The translations under genes and the position numbers were made by a program. Positions 1 to 7,991 of a stretch of 25,388 nt of DNA are shown here, piece by piece; the first letter of the stretch is position 1, and the number at the start of each line of letters is the position of its first letter. Under the pieces are notes generated by a model. The model made no database searches and had not been told where the DNA came from. It worked only from the letters and a program-made list of their open reading frames with translations. The DNA lies in the NCBI GenBank assembly GCA_036667875.1, contig JAVWTD010000015.1, forward strand, positions 1 to 25,388. Direction: 5' to 3'. Origin of the DNA: CAJGDV01 sp036667875 (lineage in GTDB: Bacteria > Bacillota_I > Bacilli_A > RF39 > UBA660).

Positions 1-4
1 TTTT

Positions 5-1114
<1,110 letters not shown>

Positions 1115-1124
1115 TTGTTTCCTC

Positions 1125-1973
1125 CTAGTATTTGTACTTACTTTTATGTTCTTTAATAAAAGTAGACATTTCACAAATCATTTTATCATAAGAAGGAACC
1201 TTGTAATCAAAGTCGTTTCTTGTTGAATGCATACTCTTATTTTCTATTTTTTCTAGATATTTGTTTATTTTAATATCTTTTTCCATATATTTTTTAAATA
1301 ATAATGCAAGATCATACTTATTTATTACATCGTTATTTACTAAAATGTAAAGTCCTTTTAAATCTTGTTCATAGGCAGCCAACATTGCTTTAGCAAGTTC
1401 TAATGTTGTTACACCACTCCATATTACATTTGCGTATCCGTTTATTTCACCTGTTTGTTTCATAAACCAATTGAATAAACCTATTCCATTTTCATTTACA
1501 TCAGGTCCTATAATGGAAGTTCTTATTGTTAAATTAGAGTCGTTATTAATTTCTCCAAGTGCTTTACTTCTCCCATAGAATGATGTTGCATCAGGTAAAT
1601 CGGATTCATTGTATTGTCCCTTTGACCCTGAATAGACACAGTCTGTACTCATGTGAATAAACTTAAATCCATATTCTTTTGATATTGAATCAACATAATG
1701 AGGAAATAAAGAATTGACAGTAACTGCTAATACTTTATTATCTTCAGCAGCTTGATTTAATATTCCAACAGCATTTATAACTAAATCAGGTCTTATTTCT
1801 TCAACTATTTTTCCTAAACTCTTCATGTTTTCCATAATGTTGTATTTATAACAATTAGTCTCATTTGTATCTTTAGTTTGTGTTGAAAAGACATTATATC
1901 CTTTTTCAAGGAAATATGTTTTAATCATATTTCCAGCCATTCCGTTTCCACCTAAAACAAGTACTTTTTTCAT
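1125..1973 (-). CDS. RmlD-like nucleotide-sugar reductase (extended SDR, WbvR type)
   Basis: This 282-residue protein is an RmlD-type NAD(P)-dependent sugar reductase. The N-terminal dinucleotide motif is GGNGMAG, followed by the family signature STDCVYSG and the catalytic YGRSK (YxxxK). Its start overlaps the stop of the upstream capE-like gene by one base (TAATG), and its own stop lies inside the next gene's ribosome site, so the three are translated as a unit. The substrate is inferred to be the 4-keto-6-deoxy-L-hexosamine made by the upstream dehydratase. In S. aureus-type L-FucNAc pathways this step is done by CapF, which is longer and carries a C-terminal cupin domain. No cupin is present here, so the protein resembles WbvR of the L-RhaNAc/L-QuiNAc route more closely. 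It is unlikely to be dTDP-rhamnose RmlD because rmlA, B and C are not alongside. Confidence 0.8.
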   Translation of the reverse strand: MKKVLVLGGNGMAGNMIKTYFLEKGYNVFSTQTKDTNETNCYKYNIMENMKSLGKIVEEIRPDLVINAVGILNQAAEDNKVLAVTVNSLFPHYVDSISKEYGFKFIHMSTDCVYSGSKGQYNESDLPDATSFYGRSKALGEINNDSNLTIRTSIIGPDVNENGIGLFNWFMKQTGEINGYANVIWSGVTTLELAKAMLAAYEQDLKGLYILVNNDVINKYDLALLFKKYMEKDIKINKYLEKIENKSMHSTRNDFDYKVPSYDKMICEMSTFIKEHKSKYKY

Positions 1974-3001
1974 TATTTATCGTTCCCTTCGAATAAATCA
2001 AGTTTTAATAAAAGATCTTTCATTCCATCAACATCAAGTCTTTTTGTGTTATGTGAATTATAATCAGCAACTTTTTCTATTCCATAATCTTTTAAATTTT
2101 CATATTTTCCATAGTTTAAGTTTCTATTATCTGCTGGGATTCTAAAATAATCTCCTAGGTCTTCAGCATTAATCATTTCTTCTTGAGTTACTAAAACTTC
2201 ATAAAGTTTTTCTCCATGGCGAGTACCAATATGTTTGATTTCAGCATTTGATTTTTTTAAATCTTTCACAGCTTGTGCTAAAACTTCAATTGTAGCAGCT
2301 GGAGCTTTTTGAACGAATAAGTCTCCTTGTTCTCCATGTTGAAATGCATAAATAACTAAATCAACTGCATCATCTAATGTCATCATAAATCTAGTCATAT
2401 CAGGGTTTGTAATTGTAAGAGGTTTCCCTGCTTCAATTTGGTCTATAAATAATGGAATTACTGAACCTCTACTAGCCATTACATTTCCATAACGTGTACG
2501 GCAAATTATTGTTTGTTTGTTGTTTAGGTTACGCCCTTTAGCAACAGCTACTTTTTCCATCATTGCTTTACTCATACCCATAGCGTTGATTGGGTATGCT
2601 GCTTTATCAGTACTTAAAACAATAACTCTTTTTACATTATGATTTATTGCGGCTTCTAAAACGTTTTCTGTACCTAACACATTAGTTTTAACAGCTTGAA
2701 CTGGAAAAAACTCACATGAAGGAACTTGTTTAAGAGCTGCTGCATGAAATACAAAATCTACTCCATCCATAGCATCTTCAATACTTCTGTAGTCTCTTAC
2801 ATCTCCTATATAGAATTTTATTTTTTCATTGTTATATTTTATTCTCATATCTTCTTGTTTTTTTTCATCTCTTGAGAATATTCTAATCTCCTTTAAGTCT
2901 GTTTTTAAAAATCTTTTTAGAACAGCGTTTCCAAATGAACCTGTTCCTCCTGTAATTAATAGTACAGCATCTTTAAATATGCTTTCATCTTTTTCTTTCA
3001 T
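1973..3001 (-). CDS. capE: UDP-GlcNAc 4,6-dehydratase/5-epimerase (CapE/FnlA/WbjB family)
   Basis: This 342-residue extended SDR would convert UDP-GlcNAc to a 4-keto-6-deoxy-L-hexosamine, the first committed step for UDP-L-FucNAc or UDP-L-QuiNAc. The NAD(P) motif GGTGSFGN is near residue 18 and the cofactor region FSRDEKKQ follows. The active-site stretch is LSTDKAAYPINAMGMSK, in which the usual SDR tyrosine of YxxxK is replaced by methionine, as known for this family. Later landmarks are RYGNVMASRGSVIPLF and TRFMMTLDDAVDLV. Length is typical. An AAAGGAAG site precedes the ATG, and a promoter lies 66 to 94 bases upstream. The gene heads the block with the reductase and 2-epimerase. The products presumably feed a capsule or cell-wall polysaccharide, whose assembly genes are not in view. 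Confidence 0.9.
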   Translation of the reverse strand: MKEKDESIFKDAVLLITGGTGSFGNAVLKRFLKTDLKEIRIFSRDEKKQEDMRIKYNNEKIKFYIGDVRDYRSIEDAMDGVDFVFHAAALKQVPSCEFFPVQAVKTNVLGTENVLEAAINHNVKRVIVLSTDKAAYPINAMGMSKAMMEKVAVAKGRNLNNKQTIICRTRYGNVMASRGSVIPLFIDQIEAGKPLTITNPDMTRFMMTLDDAVDLVIYAFQHGEQGDLFVQKAPAATIEVLAQAVKDLKKSNAEIKHIGTRHGEKLYEVLVTQEEMINAEDLGDYFRIPADNRNLNYGKYENLKDYGIEKVADYNSHNTKRLDVDGMKDLLLKLDLFEGNDK

Positions 3002-3066
3002 TTTATACTTCCTTTACATTTTATTATTAAGTAGAAAAGTTATTTTTTTCTCTACCTTCAATTAAC

Positions 3067-3095
3067 ATTTTACAATAAAATCGTTATGAAGTAAA
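3067..3095 (-). promoter_or_regulatory. Promoter for the deoxyhexosamine block
   Basis: Read on the minus strand, TTTACT (3090-3095) and TAAAAT (3067-3072) are separated by 17 bases. The leader to the capE-like start is about 60 bases and contains an imperfect hairpin (AAGGTAGAG paired with TTTTCTACTT). The position just after the terminator of the upstream RNA makes an independent promoter sensible. Confidence 0.55.
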
Positions 3096-3154
3096 GGAAA
3101 ACAAAGAAATAATACAATTTTTAGTTTATCTTTTTATTTTTTTATAAAATCAAT

Positions 3155-3181
3155 AAAAAAAGGACCTTTAATAGTCCTTTT
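3155..3181 (-). terminator. Intrinsic terminator of the large RNA
   Basis: On the minus strand, AAAAGGAC (3174-3181) pairs with GTCCTTTT (3158-3165) across an 8-base loop, and the 3' arm runs into seven Ts. It stands just downstream of the large structured region and upstream of the capE promoter. Confidence 0.8.
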
Positions 3182-3797
3182 ATTAATTGAAATCGATGGC
3201 CAATAATTTAGTAAACTTTGTGTCTTAGGTCAAGCAGGATTTCCCCTTACCTCTACATTCCGTTACCAGAATTGCGGTTCCCCTTTAAAAAGATAGGTAC
3301 GTCGTTTCCGAATTCGTACGGCTTGATTACCACTTAGTACACACTGCAATCCTAAATTTATGATACACTCTAGGAGATTTCCTCCTCAACTGATTTATTA
3401 CTAGTTCTTTTTTGCAGGTATGGTTTCAAATTGCGATTTCACGGTTGTTTTAGCTATAAACAACTGGGAATGGATCAATTATCCCCCATAGCCACTCAAG
3501 ACAAGCTACACTACACATAACTTTCGCCACATAGTAGGTTCACGCCTAAGTCGTATTTAGTCAGGTCAACGCACAATGCGTGTATATGCCAAATACAAGA
3601 TTAGGTCTCCATAAATATTGGGTCAATTTTCGCATGCCATTGCGGTTGCCCAATATTCTATCCTCCAGCACTCACCCCAAACTGGGCGTAAGAAGCAAGC
3701 ACCATAGGCTTCACAGATGTGCTCGTTAACGGTCTTTTACCCCCGTCTTCGTAATAAATCTTATCGACTAGAATAATGCGCCAAACGGATTTATGGT
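3158..3797 (-). ncRNA. Large structured non-coding RNA candidate (about 600-640 nt)
   Basis: This stretch has no credible ORF, is visibly richer in G and C than its surroundings, and lies between a strong promoter (3802-3830) and an intrinsic terminator (3155-3181), both on the minus strand. Its two ends can pair: 3788-3792 with 3190-3194 and 3780-3783 with 3197-3200 form a helix closing about 600 nt. Internal perfect stems include 3649-3657/3614-3622 (9 bp), with an inner 3641-3644/3631-3634; a three-tier arm 3601-3605/3545-3549, 3591-3596/3553-3558, 3577-3581/3569-3573; 3458-3464/3444-3450 (7 bp); 3315-3319/3297-3301; and 3719-3723/3698-3702. I do not recognise conserved motifs of RNase P, tmRNA or SRP RNA. 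By size and host type it could be ROOL, or less likely OLE or a new class; the family is not established from sequence alone. Confidence 0.75.
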
Positions 3798-3815
3798 TAT
3801 AATTTTATCATAACC
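3795..3815. promoter_or_regulatory. Inverted repeat flanking the -10 of the RNA promoter
   Basis: GGTTAT (3795-3800) and ATAACC (3810-3815) form a 6-bp perfect inverted repeat with a 9-base centre that contains the -10 element (3802-3807). Placement fits a repressor operator; a 5'-end hairpin is unlikely because one arm is upstream of the expected start site. Function is inferred. Confidence 0.35.
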
Positions 3816-3830
3816 AAAATGATTTGTCAA
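3802..3830 (-). promoter_or_regulatory. Strong promoter of the large RNA
   Basis: On the minus strand a perfect -35 TTGACA (3825-3830) and a -10 TAAAAT (3802-3807) are separated by exactly 17 bases. Transcription would start near 3794-3797. It lies just after the stop of the Alg13-like gene, so the RNA has its own promoter and is not merely a 3' UTR. Confidence 0.8.
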
Positions 3831-3836
3831 ATCATA

Positions 3837-4388
3837 CTATAGTATATTTATTAAAAAGAGAATGATTACAAATATAATTAATAAAAAGTTAAAAAGGGAA
3901 AAATCTTGTTTGGTATTATCAATATAATCCCCTACTCTATTAACCATATTTGATGTATTACTTTCATATTTTTTAGGTTTAAATTTTTTTGCTTTCTTCA
4001 AAACTGCATTTAGTTCATCCATTTTTGATAATTCAAGAATATAACCAGCAGAACTAAAATTCTTTATAATTTGTAATTGATGATCATTTGTGTGTTCACC
4101 ATATTCTTTAAGTCTTGCTGCCGCTATAACGGTTTTTCCGTTTTTAAGTCCTGTAATAATACTTCCTACTCCTCCATGAGTAATTAAAATATCACAAGAT
4201 TTAATAAGGTCATCAAATTTATCCATAGGAATTAAATCAAATATTTCCATGTTCTTGCTTGAGAACTTTGTAAAGCCTGCTTGAACAACAACTTTTTCTT
4301 TGATATGTCCTTTTGTTATTTCTTTTTCTATAGATTCAAGTAATCGTTTAAAACTCTTATCTTGTGTTCCTAATGTAACTAATATCAT
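3837..4388 (-). CDS. Alg13/PssE-like catalytic subunit of a bipartite glycosyltransferase
   Basis: This 183-residue protein begins MILVTLGTQDKSF and contains the GT-B C-half motif ITHGGVGSI followed by GKTVIAA and EHTNDHQLQI, as in Alg13, PssE and Cps14G. Members bind the UDP-sugar donor and act only with an Alg14/PssD partner, here encoded immediately upstream with a one-base overlap (TAATG). In pneumococcal Cps14FG the pair adds galactose to a lipid-linked sugar; the neighbouring galE makes UDP-Gal a reasonable donor, but this is inference. I chose the ATG at 4388 because a GGGGGGTGG ribosome site lies about 10 bases upstream; a GTG 12 bases earlier sits too close to that site. An oddity is a C-terminal hydrophobic tail (about residues 160-183, FLLIIFVIILFLINIL) that looks like a membrane anchor. 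Confidence 0.8.
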   Translation of the reverse strand: MILVTLGTQDKSFKRLLESIEKEITKGHIKEKVVVQAGFTKFSSKNMEIFDLIPMDKFDDLIKSCDILITHGGVGSIITGLKNGKTVIAAARLKEYGEHTNDHQLQIIKNFSSAGYILELSKMDELNAVLKKAKKFKPKKYESNTSNMVNRVGDYIDNTKQDFSLFNFLLIIFVIILFLINIL

Positions 4389-4858
4389 TAGTAAATCCAC
4401 CCCCCATATTGTGCTTTTGGATAAAGTTTAAGCATACTCTCCCACTGTACAATAAATAAGTCTGCTATAGGATAGATAAACGTGCCAGAAAGGGTCTTTG
4501 TTTCACTGTTTGCAAATGTTTCTATAAAGATTATCTTAGTACCAAATAGTTTTCCTATATAGCAAAGAGGAACAGCTGTGTGGGTTCCTGTTGTTACTAT
4601 AAACTCTGGCCTTATTTTTGCATAAAGAATTAAACTTTTAAATGAATTATAAATAAATTTAAAGAAATAAGTAAAAAGATGATCTTTTGTTCCAAAGACA
4701 AGAAAATTAACTTTCCCAGGATATTTTTTAACCAAGTCTTTTGTAGATGCAGTTAATTCTGTTATTAGATTATAATCATATTTATTAAACATACTCTTTA
4801 GTTGAAGAAGTTCTGAAAGGTGCCCTCCAGTACTTGCTATGAATAAAACTTTTTTCAT
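4388..4858 (-). CDS. Alg14/PssD-like membrane-recruiting subunit of a bipartite glycosyltransferase
   Basis: This 156-residue protein begins MKKVLFIASTGGHLSELL; the GGHLxEL motif is the hallmark of Alg14, PssD and Cps14F. The TTGTHTAVPLCYIGKLFG stretch and the FIETFANSET segment (usually written ESFAR-like) also match. A hydrophobic patch near residues 62-80 is the usual membrane-association region of the family. Length is typical of bacterial members, which lack the long N-terminal helix of yeast Alg14. The start overlaps the galE stop by four bases (ATGA) and the stop overlaps the Alg13-like start, so GalE and both subunits are coupled. The protein is expected to bring the catalytic partner to the inner face of the membrane to act on a lipid-linked acceptor. 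Confidence 0.8.
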   Translation of the reverse strand: MKKVLFIASTGGHLSELLQLKSMFNKYDYNLITELTASTKDLVKKYPGKVNFLVFGTKDHLFTYFFKFIYNSFKSLILYAKIRPEFIVTTGTHTAVPLCYIGKLFGTKIIFIETFANSETKTLSGTFIYPIADLFIVQWESMLKLYPKAQYGGWIY

Positions 4859-5856
4859 AAATCACCTTTTTTAACAAAGTGCCAAGCATCTTTGCACATT
4901 TCTTCTATTCCCTTAGTAGCAACAAATCCTATTTCTTTTTCTGCATAACTAGTGTCTGAATAGCAGGCATCTATATCGCCTTTTCTTCTTTCAACTATTT
5001 TATAAGGAATAGAAACATTATTAACTCTACTAAATGTATTTATTAAATCTAAAACACTATATCCATTACCAGTTCCTAAATTAAAGGTAAAGACATTGTT
5101 ATTATCTTTTATTTTTTCTATTGCTTTTATATGACCTAATGCTAAGTCGACTACATGTATATAGTCTCTTACTCCTGTTCCATCAGGGGTACTATAGTCA
5201 TTACCAAAAACAGATAAATATTCTATTTCTTTATTTGCAACTTTTACTATATAAGGCATTAAGTTATTTGGAATATCATTAGGATTTTCTCCGATCAAGC
5301 CACTTATATGTGCTCCAATCGGGTTAAAGTATCTTAATATTGCAATACTCCATTCATTATCAGATTTATAAAGGTCTCTTAAAATACCTTCTATATATAA
5401 TTTTGTAGATCCATAAGGATTTGTAGTACTTAATGGGAAATCTTCTTTTATCGGTAATGATGTTGGATTTCCATAAACAGTAGCACTACTTGAAAAGACT
5501 AACTTTTTACAGTTAAATTCATTCATTACTTCACATAAACTTAAAGTAGAATCAATATTATTTCTATAATACATTAAAGGATTTTTAACTGATTCTCCTA
5601 CTGCTTTATAGCCCGCAAAATGTATTACAGCGTCAATATTATGTTCTTTAAATACTTTAGTTAATAATTCTTTATCACATACATTTCCTTCATAAAATTG
5701 AAAGTCTTTATTTGTTATTTTACGTATATTATCTATTACTTCTTTTTTTGAATTTGAAAAATTATCAACTATAACAACTTCATAGTTTCTGTCTAAAAGT
5801 TCTACTACGGTGTGACTACCAATAAATCCTGCCCCACCTGTAACTAATATCTTCAT
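4855..5856 (-). CDS. galE: UDP-glucose 4-epimerase
   Basis: This 333-residue protein interconverts UDP-Glc and UDP-Gal (some family members also UDP-GlcNAc and UDP-GalNAc). It has the NAD motif GGAGFIG, SSSATVYG with the catalytic serine/threonine, YGSTK (YxxxK), YFNPIGAH and the C-terminal RRxGDI segment (RRKGDIDACYSD). The length is normal for GalE. The stop codon is TGA, which supports the standard genetic code in this organism. It overlaps the next gene by four bases. An internal promoter lies upstream at 5883-5910, so galE and the glycosyltransferase pair may be expressed separately from the first two genes of the block. Confidence 0.95.
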   Translation of the reverse strand: MKILVTGGAGFIGSHTVVELLDRNYEVVIVDNFSNSKKEVIDNIRKITNKDFQFYEGNVCDKELLTKVFKEHNIDAVIHFAGYKAVGESVKNPLMYYRNNIDSTLSLCEVMNEFNCKKLVFSSSATVYGNPTSLPIKEDFPLSTTNPYGSTKLYIEGILRDLYKSDNEWSIAILRYFNPIGAHISGLIGENPNDIPNNLMPYIVKVANKEIEYLSVFGNDYSTPDGTGVRDYIHVVDLALGHIKAIEKIKDNNNVFTFNLGTGNGYSVLDLINTFSRVNNVSIPYKIVERRKGDIDACYSDTSYAEKEIGFVATKGIEEMCKDAWHFVKKGDL

Positions 5857-5882
5857 TTATTCATCTTCTTTCTAATACCATA

Positions 5883-5910
5883 ATTATAACATGTATAAAT
5901 TATTATGCAA
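5883..5910 (-). promoter_or_regulatory. Internal promoter ahead of galE
   Basis: On the minus strand TTGCAT (5905-5910) and TATAAT (5883-5888) are 16 bases apart, and the -10 is preceded by TGT, an extended -10. It lies in the only sizeable gap (about 60 bases) of the block. Confidence 0.55.
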
Positions 5911-5917
5911 ATTAAAA

Positions 5918-6601
5918 TTACATAATATTATTAGCAAATTCTAAATCTTTTAATGTTGTTATTTTAAAGTTATTTTCACTAGATACGGTTATATAAACTT
6001 CTTTACCGGAAAACTTATAAAGACCACATAAATCAGTAAAATCATTATAGTTTAAACCGTTATTAAGAACTGAATACAATTCTTTTATATTAAATGTTTG
6101 AGGAGTTTCAGCGTTATATAGGTAATCTCTATTGGGAACTGAATCAATAGTTACTCCATCTTTTGAAGTAAAAATAGTGTCTACGGTTTTGGTAACTGTA
6201 CCTACTGCTTTATAAATCTTGCATAATTCAATATTAGATTTTATTACTTCATCATTTATAAATGGTCTAACGGAGTCATGAGTTAAAACTATATCTTCAT
6301 CCATTATGTTATAACCATTTATTAAATATTCTAATCCAAAGAATATACTTTCATTTCTTGTAGTACCCCCCTTTACTATCTTAATACTATTATTAGGAAT
6401 ATAAAAGTCAATCATCTGTGATGCTTTTAAAACCCATTCTGGATGACATACTACTATTATTTCATCTACCAAGGGGTTATTATTAAATACTTCAAGGGTA
6501 TGAATAATAATTGGTTTTCCCCCCACTTCAAGAAACTGTTTAGGAGTAGTACTAGCCATTCTAGATCCCGTTCCTCCCGCTAAAATCATAGCATAATTCA
6601 T
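5918..6601 (-). CDS. IspD/TarI-family cytidylyltransferase
   Basis: This 227-residue CTP-dependent nucleotidyltransferase has the N-terminal loop ILAGGTGSRM, then TPKQF, GGTTRNESI, THDSVRPFI, TVDTIF, NRDYLY and TPQTFNIKEL. Two related jobs are possible. IspD makes CDP-methylerythritol for isoprenoid synthesis; TarI (Bcs1) makes CDP-ribitol for teichoic acid or capsule. The PEWV stretch, HDSVRPF (rather than the HDAARP common in IspD) and TPQTFNIKEL read closer to TarI, and the gene sits among polysaccharide genes. However, no TarJ ribitol-5-phosphate dehydrogenase partner is seen in the window, so the assignment stays open. The ATG has an AGGTGG site 5-6 bases upstream, and the gene starts 10 bases after the deacetylase. 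Confidence 0.75.
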   Translation of the reverse strand: MNYAMILAGGTGSRMASTTPKQFLEVGGKPIIIHTLEVFNNNPLVDEIIVVCHPEWVLKASQMIDFYIPNNSIKIVKGGTTRNESIFFGLEYLINGYNIMDEDIVLTHDSVRPFINDEVIKSNIELCKIYKAVGTVTKTVDTIFTSKDGVTIDSVPNRDYLYNAETPQTFNIKELYSVLNNGLNYNDFTDLCGLYKFSGKEVYITVSSENNFKITTLKDLEFANNIM

Positions 6602-6611
6602 ATTTCCACCT

Positions 6612-7871
6612 CTACTCTAAAATATTTTTAATATCATTTACTGATGTATCATTAAGCATTGTTATTCTTGGTATTCTAAATTTATCATATCCTGGATAAG
6701 CTTTTAAACTGCCCCCACCATAATAACCTGCAAACCCAAGGGTGAAACCAGCCTTTTTACAAACACTTATTGTATAGTTGTTAAACTCAAAGAAAGGATA
6801 ACTTATGGCAGTAGTGTTAAAAGTAAGTTCTCTACTTTTAGCAAGGTCTTCCATTAGAGTTTTCTCATTCAAACATTGTAATCCTCCACCTTGACCCTTT
6901 GGACAGACACCAGTATTGTGCATATTGTGGGTGTGTGAATGAACTTCAGTATATTCTGTTTTATAGTCTGCTGGATTAAACCAAGAAGAAACTAAAAACA
7001 TACTAAGATTCATCTTATATTCATTAAATAAGGCTTTTGCATTATGAGCAAACCCTCCATCATCAAGAGTTAATAAAATACTGTTTTTAGGTAAGTTCAT
7101 TTTTTTATCAATAAACATTTCAAATTCTTTCATTGTTAATGTAAAATAATTGTTTTGTTTAAGATAATCTAAGTGAGTTCTAACTAAGGAAACTTTATGA
7201 CATATTATTTCGTTACATTTTTCAGTATCCTGATTATATATAAAATGATACAAAAGAGTTGCAATATTTTTGGCTTTTATTTTATCGCTATTAAAATTGT
7301 ATATAATTTCTTTTACTTCTTCTTTTTTAACATCTAGTAACTCATTATTATAAACTACTCCATATGTGTTTACATCTTTTATGTAAATAGGCAAACTAAA
7401 ACTTTTGTTAAATGAATAAATTAAGTTACCATCTTTGTAAAAGTTTGTTACGTTTGACGTAATAATATTTTCATTAAATGGTATATAGTTAGTAAATCTT
7501 GTATTATTATTAATTAAAGTATCACTTTTTTCGACATCTTTATAATAGATAAAGTATTCACCATCTAAGTTGGAAACAGGAAAATAAAGCGTTCTATCGC
7601 TTATTTTAATATCCTTTACAGATAGTAGTCTACCCTTATAAACACTACCAGATACAATGTATTCTCCATCAACTAAAGTGTATATTAAAGCATCTTTATT
7701 TGTCTTAACAACACTATTATATCTTTCTTTTACATTTTTAATAATATTATTTTTATAATTTTTTAAGTTCACTTGTCTATTTACTTCTTTAGTATTATTA
7801 AATACTATTACACCTACTATAATAGATAAATATAAAACTAATATTAGAACTACATATTTTAAATATTTCAT
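6612..7871 (-). CDS. Membrane-anchored polysaccharide deacetylase (NodB domain)
   Basis: This 419-residue protein has an N-terminal membrane segment (about residues 4-24), an extracellular region of roughly 170 residues without a recognisable domain, then a carbohydrate esterase 4 domain. The domain shows LYHFI, LTLDDGG (about 268-273, with the catalytic and metal-binding aspartates), HSHTHNMH (about 311-318, the metal-binding histidines) and ISYPFFEFN. A short insert with two cysteines (about 323-333) follows the histidine motif. It should remove acetyl groups from N-acetylated sugars on the outer face. I chose ATG 7871, which has AGGTGA 8 bases upstream; an upstream GTG would lie inside that ribosome site. 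It is first in the operon, behind the promoter at 7893-7922. Confidence 0.85.
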   Translation of the reverse strand: MKYLKYVVLILVLYLSIIVGVIVFNNTKEVNRQVNLKNYKNNIIKNVKERYNSVVKTNKDALIYTLVDGEYIVSGSVYKGRLLSVKDIKISDRTLYFPVSNLDGEYFIYYKDVEKSDTLINNNTRFTNYIPFNENIITSNVTNFYKDGNLIYSFNKSFSLPIYIKDVNTYGVVYNNELLDVKKEEVKEIIYNFNSDKIKAKNIATLLYHFIYNQDTEKCNEIICHKVSLVRTHLDYLKQNNYFTLTMKEFEMFIDKKMNLPKNSILLTLDDGGFAHNAKALFNEYKMNLSMFLVSSWFNPADYKTEYTEVHSHTHNMHNTGVCPKGQGGGLQCLNEKTLMEDLAKSRELTFNTTAISYPFFEFNNYTISVCKKAGFTLGFAGYYGGGSLKAYPGYDKFRIPRITMLNDTSVNDIKNILE

Positions 7872-7892
7872 ATTAATTATCACCTATAATTA

Positions 7893-7922
7893 ATTATATC
7901 AAATACACTTACACTTATACAA
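7893..7922 (-). promoter_or_regulatory. Promoter of the deacetylase-galE-glycosyltransferase operon
   Basis: On the minus strand TTGTAT (7917-7922) and TATAAT (7893-7898) are 18 bases apart; the -10 is extended (TGATATAAT). Confidence 0.65.
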
Positions 7923-7943
7923 CATATTCTTTGCATATATTTG

Positions 7944-7972
7944 TTTCTTTTTTTTTTATTGTTTGATATAAT
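7944..7972 (+). promoter_or_regulatory. Promoter of the PASTA protein gene
   Basis: An extended -10 TGATATAAT ends at 7972. The -35 is poor (TTTCTT, 7944-7949, 17-base spacer) and lies at the edge of a T-run. It is divergent from the deacetylase promoter. Confidence 0.5.
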
Positions 7973-7991
7973 CATAATAGGGTGATATTAT

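Noticed and set aside
3297..3335. A group II intron domain V-like stretch (AAGCCGTACG ... GGAAACGACGTACC) within the large RNA
   Set aside because: The stem is 5 bp without the conserved bulge, the second half lacks the GTACGGTT match, there is no intron-encoded protein, and the locus has its own promoter and terminator.
3158..3797. RNase P RNA, tmRNA, SRP RNA or group I intron as the identity of the structured region
   Set aside because: I see no GAGGAAAGUCC/ACAGNRA pairs of RNase P, no tRNA-like ends or tag frame of tmRNA, and it is too long for SRP RNA; no group I core was recognised.
4855..4857. Possible UGA reassignment to Trp, as in Mycoplasma-like genomes
   Set aside because: galE ends at TGA at the normal family length with the next ATG overlapping it, and tryptophans in recognisable motifs are encoded by TGG.
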